Shown: in pieces, positions 1-8,031 of the stretch | Numbering within the stretch: position 1 is the first letter of the stretch | Layout of the letters: the number at the start of each line of letters is the position of its first letter | Assembly: GCA_964585305.1 (NCBI GenBank) | Contig: CAZPDM010000009.1 | Coordinates: forward strand, 1 to 64,000 | Direction: 5' to 3' | DNA: 64,000 nucleotides | Origin: CAZPDM01 sp964585305 | GTDB lineage: Bacteria; Planctomycetota; Uabimicrobiia; Uabimicrobiales; JABWCH01 | Notes under the pieces: model-generated | What the model saw: the letters and a program-made list of their open reading frames with translations, nothing else | The model's database searches: none | What the model was told of the DNA's origin: nothing | Position numbers and translations under genes: made by a program

Positions 1-293
1 TAAAAATCTACTTTTGTCAATATTTTTCTATAAATTAATCGAACGTTCGTTATACCATTTTTTTCATCCCATTGATACATTTTGTTTGCAGGAACATCAC
101 TAAAAATTAATATTCCTTTTTCTGCAATCCATAATGGACCTTCTGTGTATTGAAATTGGTCGCCTAATAAAGTAGGAGTAACTCCTTTGGCAATAATGGC
201 ATCAATTGTAATATCATTTTCAGAAGAAATACTTGTACAAGAAATAAAAACAACAAAACAAGCAAGCAGTAAAAATTTTTGAGATGGTTGCAT
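1..293 (-). CDS. SMP-30/gluconolactonase-like lipoprotein, C-terminus beyond window
   Basis: The reverse strand reads open from an ATG at 293 to the window edge, giving about 97 residues with no stop. It starts with a basic residue and a hydrophobic stretch ending in VFISC, a plausible lipobox (weak at the -1 to -3 positions). The following EGPLWIAEKGILIFSDVPAN matches the first blade of SMP-30/gluconolactonase/LRE beta-propellers (EGP-W then L-FSD-P-N). Family members are metal-dependent lactonases; the substrate cannot be told here. The upstream Shine-Dalgarno is weak (AAGAAGA). The gene is partial because its 3' part lies left of base 1. The family call is fairly sure; lipid anchoring is inferred. 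Confidence 0.72.
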   Translation of the reverse strand, partial: MQPSQKFLLLACFVVFISCTSISSENDITIDAIIAKGVTPTLLGDQFQYTEGPLWIAEKGILIFSDVPANKMYQWDEKNGITNVRLIYRKILTKVDF

Positions 294-386
294 GATCGTC
301 TTCTTAAAAAATTAAAAAATAAAAAAAAGATGTTTTAGCAACTAAAGCTCAAATACGTGAAATTTTAAAAAATGTTGGAAAAAATA

Positions 387-932
387 TTAAAATTTTTCTT
401 TTTTAGAATTATAAAAACCTAAAATTATTCCTAATACAATAGACCATAAAGCAGCTAAACCAATTTGGTAGTGCTTGGGAAGCATAAAAGTAATTGTATG
501 AGCAGGAATCCAAAACCAGAGTAAGGATAAGAATCCTTTGCTTAAGTTATCCCAATTAGGTTTTCCCATAATAATATTATCTAAAAATCGGTGAATAATA
601 ACTAAAAATGGGCCAAATTGTAGATTGATTGTAATAGAAACTGTAAGAGCATAAAAAAATGGCTCAGAGACAGGCTTCATTGCTGGAAATAACCCAGCAA
701 ATACCAAGCTATCAACAAAACCATGAAAACCAATAAAGGCATATTTAATCAAAATACCCAAAAAAGCCCATTCTAATATTTTAAGAAAAAATACTTTTGC
801 AGGAAATGGCATATAGACTTTGTCTTTTGCAATCCATTTTCCCATCATATCGCCAAATGTTCCTAAAATTGCAAATTGAACCATAGAAGACAAAATAGGA
901 TGCTGGCTTACTAAATTGATGTACCAAATCAT
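387..932 (-). CDS. Mpv17/PMP22-like integral membrane protein
   Basis: This is a 181-residue protein with four or five hydrophobic segments. It starts at the ATG at 932, with AGGA seven bases upstream. The C-terminal half (FGPFLVIIHRFLD..., then LLWFWIPAHTITFMLPKHYQ and a final membrane segment ending in KKEKF) follows the spacing of the Mpv17/PMP22 family, in which a W-x-P-x-x-x-x-x-F motif precedes the last helix. Members are small channel-like proteins, best known from eukaryotic organelles but present in some bacteria. The family assignment rests on a short pattern and could be wrong. An unrelated four-helix protein is the alternative. It lies downstream of the caspase-like gene, separated from it by a hairpin at 957-982. 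Confidence 0.5.
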   Translation of the reverse strand: MIWYINLVSQHPILSSMVQFAILGTFGDMMGKWIAKDKVYMPFPAKVFFLKILEWAFLGILIKYAFIGFHGFVDSLVFAGLFPAMKPVSEPFFYALTVSITINLQFGPFLVIIHRFLDNIIMGKPNWDNLSKGFLSLLWFWIPAHTITFMLPKHYQIGLAALWSIVLGIILGFYNSKKEKF

Positions 933-956
933 AAAATTTTCCTAATAAACAAAATA

Positions 957-982
957 ATTGCGGAATATTTCTATTCCGCAAT
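957..982 (-). terminator. Stem-loop terminator after the caspase-like gene
   Basis: An 11-bp perfect stem (957-967 with 972-982) has a 4-base loop. On the minus strand it is followed by TTATTTTG. It sits 11 bases after the stop of the 994-2274 gene and before the start of the next gene, so it probably ends or attenuates that transcript. Confidence 0.7.
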
Positions 983-993
983 AAAACTACCTA

Positions 994-2274
994 TTACCAC
1001 AAACTAAAAGTTACTGTTATTTTTATCTTAGAATTTTTTGGCCCATTGAGGCATTCTACTTTAAAAGTCTTTTTTCCTTTTTCAACTTTAATGTTTCGAT
1101 CGTATTTTTGCCCGCTGGTAACTGGGCCATTAAATAATTCACTTTCATTCATACTTAAACGAACATTTGAGAAAGATTGTGGTTGTTCGCTCCACACAGC
1201 TTGGACACTTTTTACATAAACAGTCATAGGAACATCAGCTTCACCAGCTTGGATAATATTTCCATTAGCATCTGTAGTAACCTCTACAGTATGGCTAAAA
1301 CGACTTTGTTCTAATGTTTGTAAAAAATATTTTTGAGCGTTGACAAGTTCTTTCCCAAGTACTGTTTCATTGCGAATTTCATCAATCAATTGATCTCGAT
1401 GGAATATACCATGAGAAAGAATACCTAATTCAAAATCGCGCTCCATTCGTTCGTAGTTTGCTAATACTACTTCTTTTACTTCACTATCGTTCATATCTCG
1501 TAAAGAAGATCGTAAATTTTGATTGTTATAATCTGCAAAATTTACTAACTCATTTGTTTCAGGATTTTTTGCATATAAATATTGCGCCGCTACTTTAAGA
1601 TCAAATTCATAATCTAAAACTTTGCGGCCTGCTGGAAAGCAGCGTAATCCATCACGATCGATGATCATATATTGAACAGCACTGGGATCGCTTTGTTGAA
1701 CAATTTTTAATGCTTCATTAAAGGCATCAATAGTTTGAGCGTATGCTTCCGGAGCATTTTTCCCTTTTGCAAATGCACGATCGATTTCAGCATCTGCGTT
1801 GAAGAATACAGGCATAGATTTTGTTGTGAAATAAAAACTTGGATGATAACCTGCAAAACTTTTTGCTCCTTGTTGCATCATAGTAGGGCCAAGTTTTTGA
1901 GCGGTAAGACAGCTTAATAAATGTATGTGTTTCCCGGCTAGCTTATTAAGCAAAGTTATATCACTTGTCGAAAAGATAACACCTTGACCATAACCAGTAT
2001 ATACTGTAGGGCTTCCATGTCCACAACCAGCAATATGAGTAATTTCGTTTGTGCTAAGAGCTTGATCAACTTTAGTTTTTGTAGATGGTGTAACTATAAT
2101 GACTTTAAATCCTGCTGCTCCATAAACATTTTGATATACATTGACATTGCGCCATTTGTAGGCTTCAATAGTGGCAGAATCTGGGCCATTTGCTTCAATT
2201 CCCAATACGGTTTGTGCGCATACACAACTTAAACAAATGCTCAAAAATACAAATAATGCGTAAAATTTATACAT
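994..2274 (-). CDS. Exported protein with a caspase-fold (clan CD) cysteine-protease-like domain
   Basis: The 426-residue protein begins MYKFYALF. The upstream in-frame ATG at 2289 is rejected because GGAGGA lies inside that extension, seven bases before the ATG at 2274. Residues 1-20 form a signal peptide with probable cleavage after CVCA. The mature domain has a His-Gly after a hydrophobic strand (THIAGCGHGSP, His86) and a Cys at the end of a second hydrophobic strand (HIHLLSCLTA, Cys122), followed by a GAKSFAGYHP segment. This is the His/Cys dyad layout of clan CD peptidases (caspase, gingipain, CHAT). The C-terminal 200 residues are beta-rich and unrecognised. No known family name can be assigned, and activity is inferred from the dyad only. 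Confidence 0.6.
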   Translation of the reverse strand: MYKFYALFVFLSICLSCVCAQTVLGIEANGPDSATIEAYKWRNVNVYQNVYGAAGFKVIIVTPSTKTKVDQALSTNEITHIAGCGHGSPTVYTGYGQGVIFSTSDITLLNKLAGKHIHLLSCLTAQKLGPTMMQQGAKSFAGYHPSFYFTTKSMPVFFNADAEIDRAFAKGKNAPEAYAQTIDAFNEALKIVQQSDPSAVQYMIIDRDGLRCFPAGRKVLDYEFDLKVAAQYLYAKNPETNELVNFADYNNQNLRSSLRDMNDSEVKEVVLANYERMERDFELGILSHGIFHRDQLIDEIRNETVLGKELVNAQKYFLQTLEQSRFSHTVEVTTDANGNIIQAGEADVPMTVYVKSVQAVWSEQPQSFSNVRLSMNESELFNGPVTSGQKYDRNIKVEKGKKTFKVECLNGPKNSKIKITVTFSLW

Positions 2275-2339
2275 TATTCTTCCTCCCAAAATTTAACTAA
2301 AGAAACAAAATTATAAAAATGTCAATTATTATTTTTAAC

Positions 2340-3236
2340 TTATTTACTTTTAGTTGAATGTCCACCAAATTGTTGACGAAGTGCAGCAAGAAGTTTCATT
2401 GCAAAGGATTCTTCTTGTCGCGATTGAAAACGGGTGAACAAAGCAGCACTGATAACATGAACAGGAACATTTTCCTCAATTGCAGTTTGAATGGTCCAAC
2501 GTCCTTCTCCGCTATCTTCTACATAATCAGCAATTTTACTAAATTCATATTCTCTAGCAAGAGCATGTTGGGTAAGTTCTAATAACCAGGAACGAACAAC
2601 ACTACCATGTTGCCAAAGTTCTGCAATAGCAGGAAGATTTAAATTAAGATTAGATTTTTTCATTAACTCGAAGCCTTCTGCGTAAGCCTGCATGAGACCA
2701 TATTCAATTCCGTTATGGACCATTTTTACAAAATGACCAGCACCACTGCCGCCGCAGTATAAATAGCCATTTTCAGGAGCTAAGGCGTTAAAAATTGGTT
2801 CAAGATATTCGCATACTTCTTCTTTTCCACCAACCATTAAACAATATCCATTTTTTAATCCCCAAACTCCACCACTTGTTCCACAATCTATAAAATGAAT
2901 ATTATGTTTTATCAATTCTTCATTACGTCGTTGGCTGTCTTTCCAATAAGAATTGCCACCATCAATAAGAATATCTTGTTCTTTTAACTCTGGTAATAAT
3001 GATTGAATAGTAAGATCTATAGGTTTTCCTGAGGGGACCATCATCCATATTACTTTTACACCTGGTAATTGCTTAACTAATTCAGATAAATTTGTGCTAG
3101 GAATAGCACCTTTGGCAGCTAATTCATTGACTTTGTCAAGTGTACGGTTGTAAACAACGACTTCATGGCCATGTTGTAAAAGACGTTCTACCATAGGATA
3201 GCCCATCTTTCCTAATCCAATGAATCCAATACGCAT
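2340..3236 (-). CDS. gnd: 6-phosphogluconate dehydrogenase, decarboxylating, short (GndA/YqeC-type)
   Basis: The enzyme oxidatively decarboxylates 6-phosphogluconate to ribulose 5-phosphate in the cytoplasm. The Rossmann motif GFIGLGKMG is at residues 4-12, the substrate segments LIDGGNSYWKDS and GTSGGVWGLKNG follow, and the catalytic-lysine helix GHFVKMVHNGIEYG is intact. At 298 residues it belongs to the short, usually tetrameric form rather than the 470-residue E. coli type; short forms are often NAD-linked, but coenzyme preference is not read here. The Shine-Dalgarno AAAGGGA is six or seven bases from the ATG. It lies 31 bp behind the binding-protein gene on the same strand and may share its transcript, although the functions are unrelated. 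Confidence 0.93.
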   Translation of the reverse strand: MRIGFIGLGKMGYPMVERLLQHGHEVVVYNRTLDKVNELAAKGAIPSTNLSELVKQLPGVKVIWMMVPSGKPIDLTIQSLLPELKEQDILIDGGNSYWKDSQRRNEELIKHNIHFIDCGTSGGVWGLKNGYCLMVGGKEEVCEYLEPIFNALAPENGYLYCGGSGAGHFVKMVHNGIEYGLMQAYAEGFELMKKSNLNLNLPAIAELWQHGSVVRSWLLELTQHALAREYEFSKIADYVEDSGEGRWTIQTAIEENVPVHVISAALFTRFQSRQEESFAMKLLAALRQQFGGHSTKSK

Positions 3237-3267
3237 AATATGTCCCTTTCTACTATTTTTTAACGTG

Positions 3268-4287
3268 TTATTTTATTATTTCTTTGACAGAAATATTGTA
3301 TAACGCTTTATGAAATTGTTCTATTTCATTTTCTAAATTTATATCTGCAAAAGATTCTGGATATGCAATCATTGCAAGCCATAGAATTCCTAAAACCGAA
3401 TCTGGACCAGGATAGTCCCAATCTGCCAATTTTTGATTTGGCATACGATAGAGTTGTTTATTTTTAATTGCTGTTAAATTTTGATATTTGGGTTCATTGA
3501 GAATATCTTCTATACTTTGTTTAGAAGCTCCACTCATTACAATAATATTTGGATTCCAAAGCATCAATTGTTCAATATTTATTGCTGCCCAGCTACCATG
3601 TTCTACTGTGCTGGCATCTTCACAACCCGCTTTTAAAATCATTTCATGTTGAAGCATTTCTTGAGAATGCGTAGTTAAAAGGCTAAATGTTCCTGAAATG
3701 TAGATACGCTTTTTTGCGGAAGGTGGATTTTTTTGCAAATGATCTTGAATAATTTTTAAAATCCGTTGCATTTCGGTAATTGTTTGTTGGGCGTTGTCAG
3801 AAGCGTTCATTTTTTTCCCTAATTCGATTAAGCTCTGTTGCATTTCAGTAATGCTTTCAATACGTAAAAAGTAGCTATCAATTCCAAAATTTTTCAATTT
3901 TTCTGGTATAGCTGCGCGTGCTGCTCCTGGATATAAAACAACCAGATTAGGCTTTAATCCTACAATCGTCTCAATGTTGAGTCCATCCATTTTGCTGCCA
4001 ACGTATGGCAAAGTTGCAATACGAGGATTTATTTTAACAAAGAGAGGAACTCCGCCTCCATTATCTTGTACACCAACTAAATTATCACTTTTTCCTAAAG
4101 CAAGAACAATATGCGTGGCTGGACGATAAGTAGTAATAACACGAAAGGTTGAGCTATCTGCAGATATATCATTTTTTATATCTTGAGACAAAGATTGTTG
4201 AGATGTAGAATTGGGAGCATTTGAATCGCAAGAATATAAAATCAAAGCAATACTAATAAATAATAAAAACAATAAAAACCGCATCAT
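3268..4287 (-). CDS. ABC transporter substrate-binding lipoprotein (iron-chelate/cobalamin type)
   Basis: The 339-residue lipoprotein has a signal peptide ending ILYSC (Cys20) followed by a Ser/Asn-rich linker. The mature part has the BtuF/FepB (TroA-like) fold signature: an opening strand with VITTYRPATHIVLALGKSDN, then LVGVQ, IETIVGLKPNLVVLYPG, the long linking helix around EMQQSLIELGKKM, and a second lobe with INIEQLMLWNPNIIVMSG. Such proteins deliver ferric siderophores, heme or cobalamin to a BtuCD-like permease. No permease or ATPase gene is in the window. Two adjacent ATG codons could start the gene (4287 or 4284). The ligand is not determinable. Confidence 0.85.
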   Translation of the reverse strand: MMRFLLFLLFISIALILYSCDSNAPNSTSQQSLSQDIKNDISADSSTFRVITTYRPATHIVLALGKSDNLVGVQDNGGGVPLFVKINPRIATLPYVGSKMDGLNIETIVGLKPNLVVLYPGAARAAIPEKLKNFGIDSYFLRIESITEMQQSLIELGKKMNASDNAQQTITEMQRILKIIQDHLQKNPPSAKKRIYISGTFSLLTTHSQEMLQHEMILKAGCEDASTVEHGSWAAINIEQLMLWNPNIIVMSGASKQSIEDILNEPKYQNLTAIKNKQLYRMPNQKLADWDYPGPDSVLGILWLAMIAYPESFADINLENEIEQFHKALYNISVKEIIK

Positions 4288-4640
4288 TTTTTCCTAAAAT
4301 AAGTAAAATTTAAATTATCATTTAAAAATTTTCTTCTATTTTTTGAAGAAATTAAATCAATTCTAGCTAAAATTTGAACACTTATAGAATACTACTTCTT
4401 GTGGATTTATGCAAGAAATTTTTATCTAGATTTTGCTAAGAAAAAAATTCTAGATAGCAATTGGCTACTTAATGTAGTTAAGATTTTTTATTTTATTTAT
4501 AAAATTTTGCAAATTTTGATCTTAGGCTCTTCCAATTTATTTTTTTTTTGATATACTATTCCACAAATGAAAAAAATAATTTTTTTTAGAAAAAAATTCT
4601 AAATATTTATATGAAATTTTTTTGATAAAAGGAGATTGCG
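4288..4640. other. Divergent intergenic region
   Basis: These 353 very AT-rich bases separate two divergently transcribed genes and so must hold promoters for both. A TATACT at 4552-4557 is a reasonable -10 box for the rightward gene, but no good -35 box stands 17 bases upstream. I see no coding sequence, RNA gene or strong hairpin. Confidence 0.5.
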
Positions 4641-6818
4641 ATGCCAGAGATTACTAAAGCAATTCGCTGGCAAAATTATATCGAAGTTACCTACAATACA
4701 GAACCTAAAATAACTGGCCAAATTTGTATTGATGCGGCGAATACAACACGTTATAAACAAATTTCTCAAACAGGTTTAGATTGTCGGGTATGTTTTCGAT
4801 TTCCAAATGAAGCAGAGGCCCAAAAATTTTTAACTGCCTATTTAAAAGATACCCAGGGAAAGCAGATAACAGATGATCTTCGGATCGTAGATATTCCTTT
4901 AGAAGAAGCCCCTGCAATGGCTCGTGCGATGACAAAAGAAAAAGAAAAATCTGTGCGTCGTGATCCCATACGTACACAAGAATATAGAATTCCCAAAACG
5001 CCTTATGCTATGGTGAAAAAATGGGGAATGCAATTAGGCATTGGTTTATCAATTATGCTTTTTACCATCATAACTTTGATGGTTATGTGTTCACGACCTA
5101 ATCCATTACAGTCTTTTCAAATTTATGAAGCATTTTTTCAGGATTCAAATACTATAATGGTATTAGGCAGATTGGAATGGCATCCTACAGCAACAGAAGA
5201 ACAAAAAGCCAGTATTAGCAAAGAAACTATTATTCAATTATGGGAAAATAATAATCTTTTTTCCCAAAAAACAGTTTATGGAGATTCTTTCCAGATTACT
5301 TTACAATATACTGGAGTTCCTAAAGCTAATACTTTTATAGTTAAACCTCAATATCGAGGTAGAATATTAGAAGAAAATAGCAAAACTGTACAATTTAAAT
5401 CAAACTATCCTCTCGCACGTATTGAAAAAGCTGAATTTACTAGCCAACAAAAAGCCTATGTCAAAGTGGATCTCATCGCAGGAGAACGAAGCTATATTTC
5501 CGTACAATTAGCTCGGGATACAGGGAACAAATTGATTTCCATTATAGATAGTAAACCTTTGTCTGAAAATAATGAAGTTTTCCTTGGACCAATCTCTGAA
5601 TATGGGCAATTTTCTATTATTTTAAAAAATACTAAGGAAGAGAGAATTCTTGAGGAATGCCAGTTAATTCCTACACATCCATTTGCTCAAATTTCTTCAG
5701 CTCATTTTAATAATCTTAATACCTGCCAAATACAAGGATTTTGGGATGGTGCAAAAGATATTGCAAATTTAACATTAGTTATTATCAATTCGACAAAAAA
5801 ATCAACGGTTTCGAATATTGCTGTTGAGAAATCTTTTTTTAAAGAAATTGCTCTTCCTGATCCTAGGTATGAATACGAGGTTCAAATTGTATATAGTGGA
5901 AAAGTATTACATCAAATCGGAATTATAAAGCCTTTAGTATTTCAAGAATATTTCCAAATTGTAGAAGATATTCCAAGTTATCTGGCACAGACTGACCGTA
6001 GTTTTCAATATTTATCTGGAGAAAATTGGAACGTCAGCATTAAAAATCTTCAAGAAATTTTTGAAAAAAGCCGTCAATATCAACAGACTTGTTTCCAAAT
6101 TTTACCATTTGCCAAAGATGACCCTGATGTTGGCCGTGTTCAAAAATTATATTTCTTTTTGGAACAATTAGCTAAATCTATATTAGAGTTTAATGATACT
6201 TTATCCCCTGATCGTAAAAATGAATTATGGGCTGAGCTACTTCGTACAAATTTAGGCGTATTACAAGAATATTTAGCTAAGATACAAAACATTCTTTTAG
6301 AATTTGAGCAACGGCCAGATATTCCTTCTTTATTTCCCTATCTAAGCATGCAATTACAAACTTGGCAAAAACGATTACGTGCAGAAAAAACAATGGAATA
6401 TATTCATACATGCAGCCAAGCTGGGCAATATGAATTAGCTATAGATATTGCGACTCAAGCGATGGGTGAATATTCAGAATTGTGGCAATTTTTATTGGCA
6501 CGCCATCAAATTTATCGAATTTTATCTCAACATCCCGAATATTTACAACGTAATGCTTGGTTTTTACGTAAGGCAAATGAAGATTTAGAAAAACTCTCTG
6601 AAATAATGCGTAGTAAATTTCAAAAATTGCTTGCAGAAAATAATTATAGTGAAGCGTATATTATTGGTTCTTATTTGAATCAACTCAAACCAGAATTAGC
6701 TATTTCTCAAAAACTTGATGAGATAAAATCTAAAGTTCCTCTTGATATTCTTATTAATCTCTATCGTAAAAGTTTAAAAGTTAACATATCTTTAGAAAGT
6801 ATTGGAAAAAATAAATAA
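4641..6818 (+). CDS. Large protein with one membrane helix, function unknown
   Basis: The 725-residue protein is not recognised. Its start at the ATG at 4641 is supported by GGAG seven bases upstream. Residues 1-95 form a small alpha/beta domain, 96-128 a basic linker, and 129-150 a single transmembrane helix (GIGLSIMLFTIITLMVM). Residues 155-430 look like repeated beta-strand units with similar phrasing (FQIYEAFFQDSNTIMVLGRL, then PLARIEKAEFTSQQ, then PFAQISSAHFNN), which suggests three or four Ig-like modules. Residues 450-725 are alpha-helical and TPR-like (YELAIDIATQAMGEYSE). The topology suggests a membrane-spanning scaffold. It is followed by a DMT transporter gene. Confidence 0.8.
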   Translation: MPEITKAIRWQNYIEVTYNTEPKITGQICIDAANTTRYKQISQTGLDCRVCFRFPNEAEAQKFLTAYLKDTQGKQITDDLRIVDIPLEEAPAMARAMTKEKEKSVRRDPIRTQEYRIPKTPYAMVKKWGMQLGIGLSIMLFTIITLMVMCSRPNPLQSFQIYEAFFQDSNTIMVLGRLEWHPTATEEQKASISKETIIQLWENNNLFSQKTVYGDSFQITLQYTGVPKANTFIVKPQYRGRILEENSKTVQFKSNYPLARIEKAEFTSQQKAYVKVDLIAGERSYISVQLARDTGNKLISIIDSKPLSENNEVFLGPISEYGQFSIILKNTKEERILEECQLIPTHPFAQISSAHFNNLNTCQIQGFWDGAKDIANLTLVIINSTKKSTVSNIAVEKSFFKEIALPDPRYEYEVQIVYSGKVLHQIGIIKPLVFQEYFQIVEDIPSYLAQTDRSFQYLSGENWNVSIKNLQEIFEKSRQYQQTCFQILPFAKDDPDVGRVQKLYFFLEQLAKSILEFNDTLSPDRKNELWAELLRTNLGVLQEYLAKIQNILLEFEQRPDIPSLFPYLSMQLQTWQKRLRAEKTMEYIHTCSQAGQYELAIDIATQAMGEYSELWQFLLARHQIYRILSQHPEYLQRNAWFLRKANEDLEKLSEIMRSKFQKLLAENNYSEAYIIGSYLNQLKPELAISQKLDEIKSKVPLDILINLYRKSLKVNISLESIGKNK

Positions 6819-6866
6819 CCAGCTGTTTTTTTCATACTATATTTGGCACAAAGGTTATTTAAAAAA

Positions 6867-7877
6867 ATGAAGATTCTTATTCTGTTCTGCTTTATTTTAT
6901 TAATAAGCAGTCCTATATTTGCAGCAAATGCTAATACTTTATCACAACCTATTCCATATTTAGGGGAAATGGCTTCTGCATGTTGTGCATTATTTTGGGC
7001 ATTTTCTACAATATTATTTCGTGTTAGTGGAGATCATATTAATCCAGTATCTTTAAATTTATTTAAAAATATATTGGCTTTTATTTTATTTTTTATAACA
7101 CTCATTTTATTAACCTTAACAATTATACCTAATAACCTGGGATTAAGTTTTTTTCCTGAAAATATAAACTTTGGAGATTATGTCATTTTGCTTATATCTG
7201 GTTATTTAGGATTAGCTATTGCAGATAGTTTTTATTTTGCGGCATTAAATCGGATTGGCGCAGGATATTCAGCTATAGTTGACTGTTCTTACAGTTTTTT
7301 TATGGTATTAGGTTCATACTTTTATTTGGGAGAACCATTAAGCCTAAAAACTTTTTTTGCATTATTCTTAATAGTAACTGCAATATTTATTGGAACATGG
7401 ACTCCACCAAATAAAATACCTACTGTTTCTAAAATTAGCCGACATGATTTTTATATGGGGGTGATGCTGGGAACATTATCAATGTTATTTGTCTCCATAG
7501 CTATTATTATAGCAAATCCAGTGTTGAAAAAATCTGATCCTATTTGGGCCAATACTATTCGAATGTTGGGAGGTATTATCCCATTAGTTTGTTTAGGATT
7601 TGCTCCTTGGCATCGTAAAATGATGTATGAATTTTTATATAAGACTCAAGCTCTCAAATCTGCAATTCCGGCTTGTGTACTAGGAAATTATTTAGCTATG
7701 ATTGCATGGATTACTGGAATGAAATATACTTTAGCCAGTACGGCTGGTATATTAAATCAGTTAAGCACGATTTTTATTTTATGCCTGGCTACTGTTTTTT
7801 TAAAAGAACATCTCACTTGGAGAAAAGCTATTGCTATTGCCATGGGATTTGCTGGTGGAGTGATCATTTCTCTATAA
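6867..7877 (+). CDS. EamA/DMT-family membrane transporter
   Basis: A protein of about 336 residues with some ten transmembrane helices arranged as two EamA repeats. The first is around residues 30-180 (ALFWAFSTILFRVSGDHINP and GYLGLAIADSFYFAALNRIG), the second from about 190 to the end (NYLAMIAWITGMKYTLASTA, ending FLKEHLTWRKAIAIAMGFAGG). Members export or exchange small metabolites; the substrate is unknown. The ATG at 6867 is preferred to the in-frame TTG at 6843, which has no ribosome-binding site, although the AAAGG is 12 bases from the ATG. The protein starts with an unusual signal-peptide-like segment (ISSPIFA) before the first repeat. Confidence 0.85.
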   Translation: MKILILFCFILLISSPIFAANANTLSQPIPYLGEMASACCALFWAFSTILFRVSGDHINPVSLNLFKNILAFILFFITLILLTLTIIPNNLGLSFFPENINFGDYVILLISGYLGLAIADSFYFAALNRIGAGYSAIVDCSYSFFMVLGSYFYLGEPLSLKTFFALFLIVTAIFIGTWTPPNKIPTVSKISRHDFYMGVMLGTLSMLFVSIAIIIANPVLKKSDPIWANTIRMLGGIIPLVCLGFAPWHRKMMYEFLYKTQALKSAIPACVLGNYLAMIAWITGMKYTLASTAGILNQLSTIFILCLATVFLKEHLTWRKAIAIAMGFAGGVIISL

Positions 7878-7899
7878 AAACTTCTTGTTTATGACAAAC

Positions 7900-7924
7900 G
7901 GCACGCATAACATTTATGCGTGCC
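7900..7924 (+). terminator. Strong stem-loop between the transporter and GH31 genes
   Basis: An 11-bp perfect, GC-containing stem (7900-7910 with 7914-7924) has a 3-base loop. It is followed by a U-rich but interrupted stretch reaching TTTTTT near 7940. It lies 23 bases after the transporter stop and probably ends that transcript. Confidence 0.75.
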
Positions 7925-8031
7925 TACAATATCTCTATATTTTTTAAAAAAGCAATCGGCATATCGGAGATTAGCAAATGAAAATTTTTTGGAATGATTT
8001 TGTTGATGCTTTTTTTTAAGGAGTTTGCATT

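Noticed and set aside
7673..7894. Overlapping small gene in the transporter
   Set aside because: Out-of-frame reading of a well-supported membrane protein gene; no ribosome-binding site.
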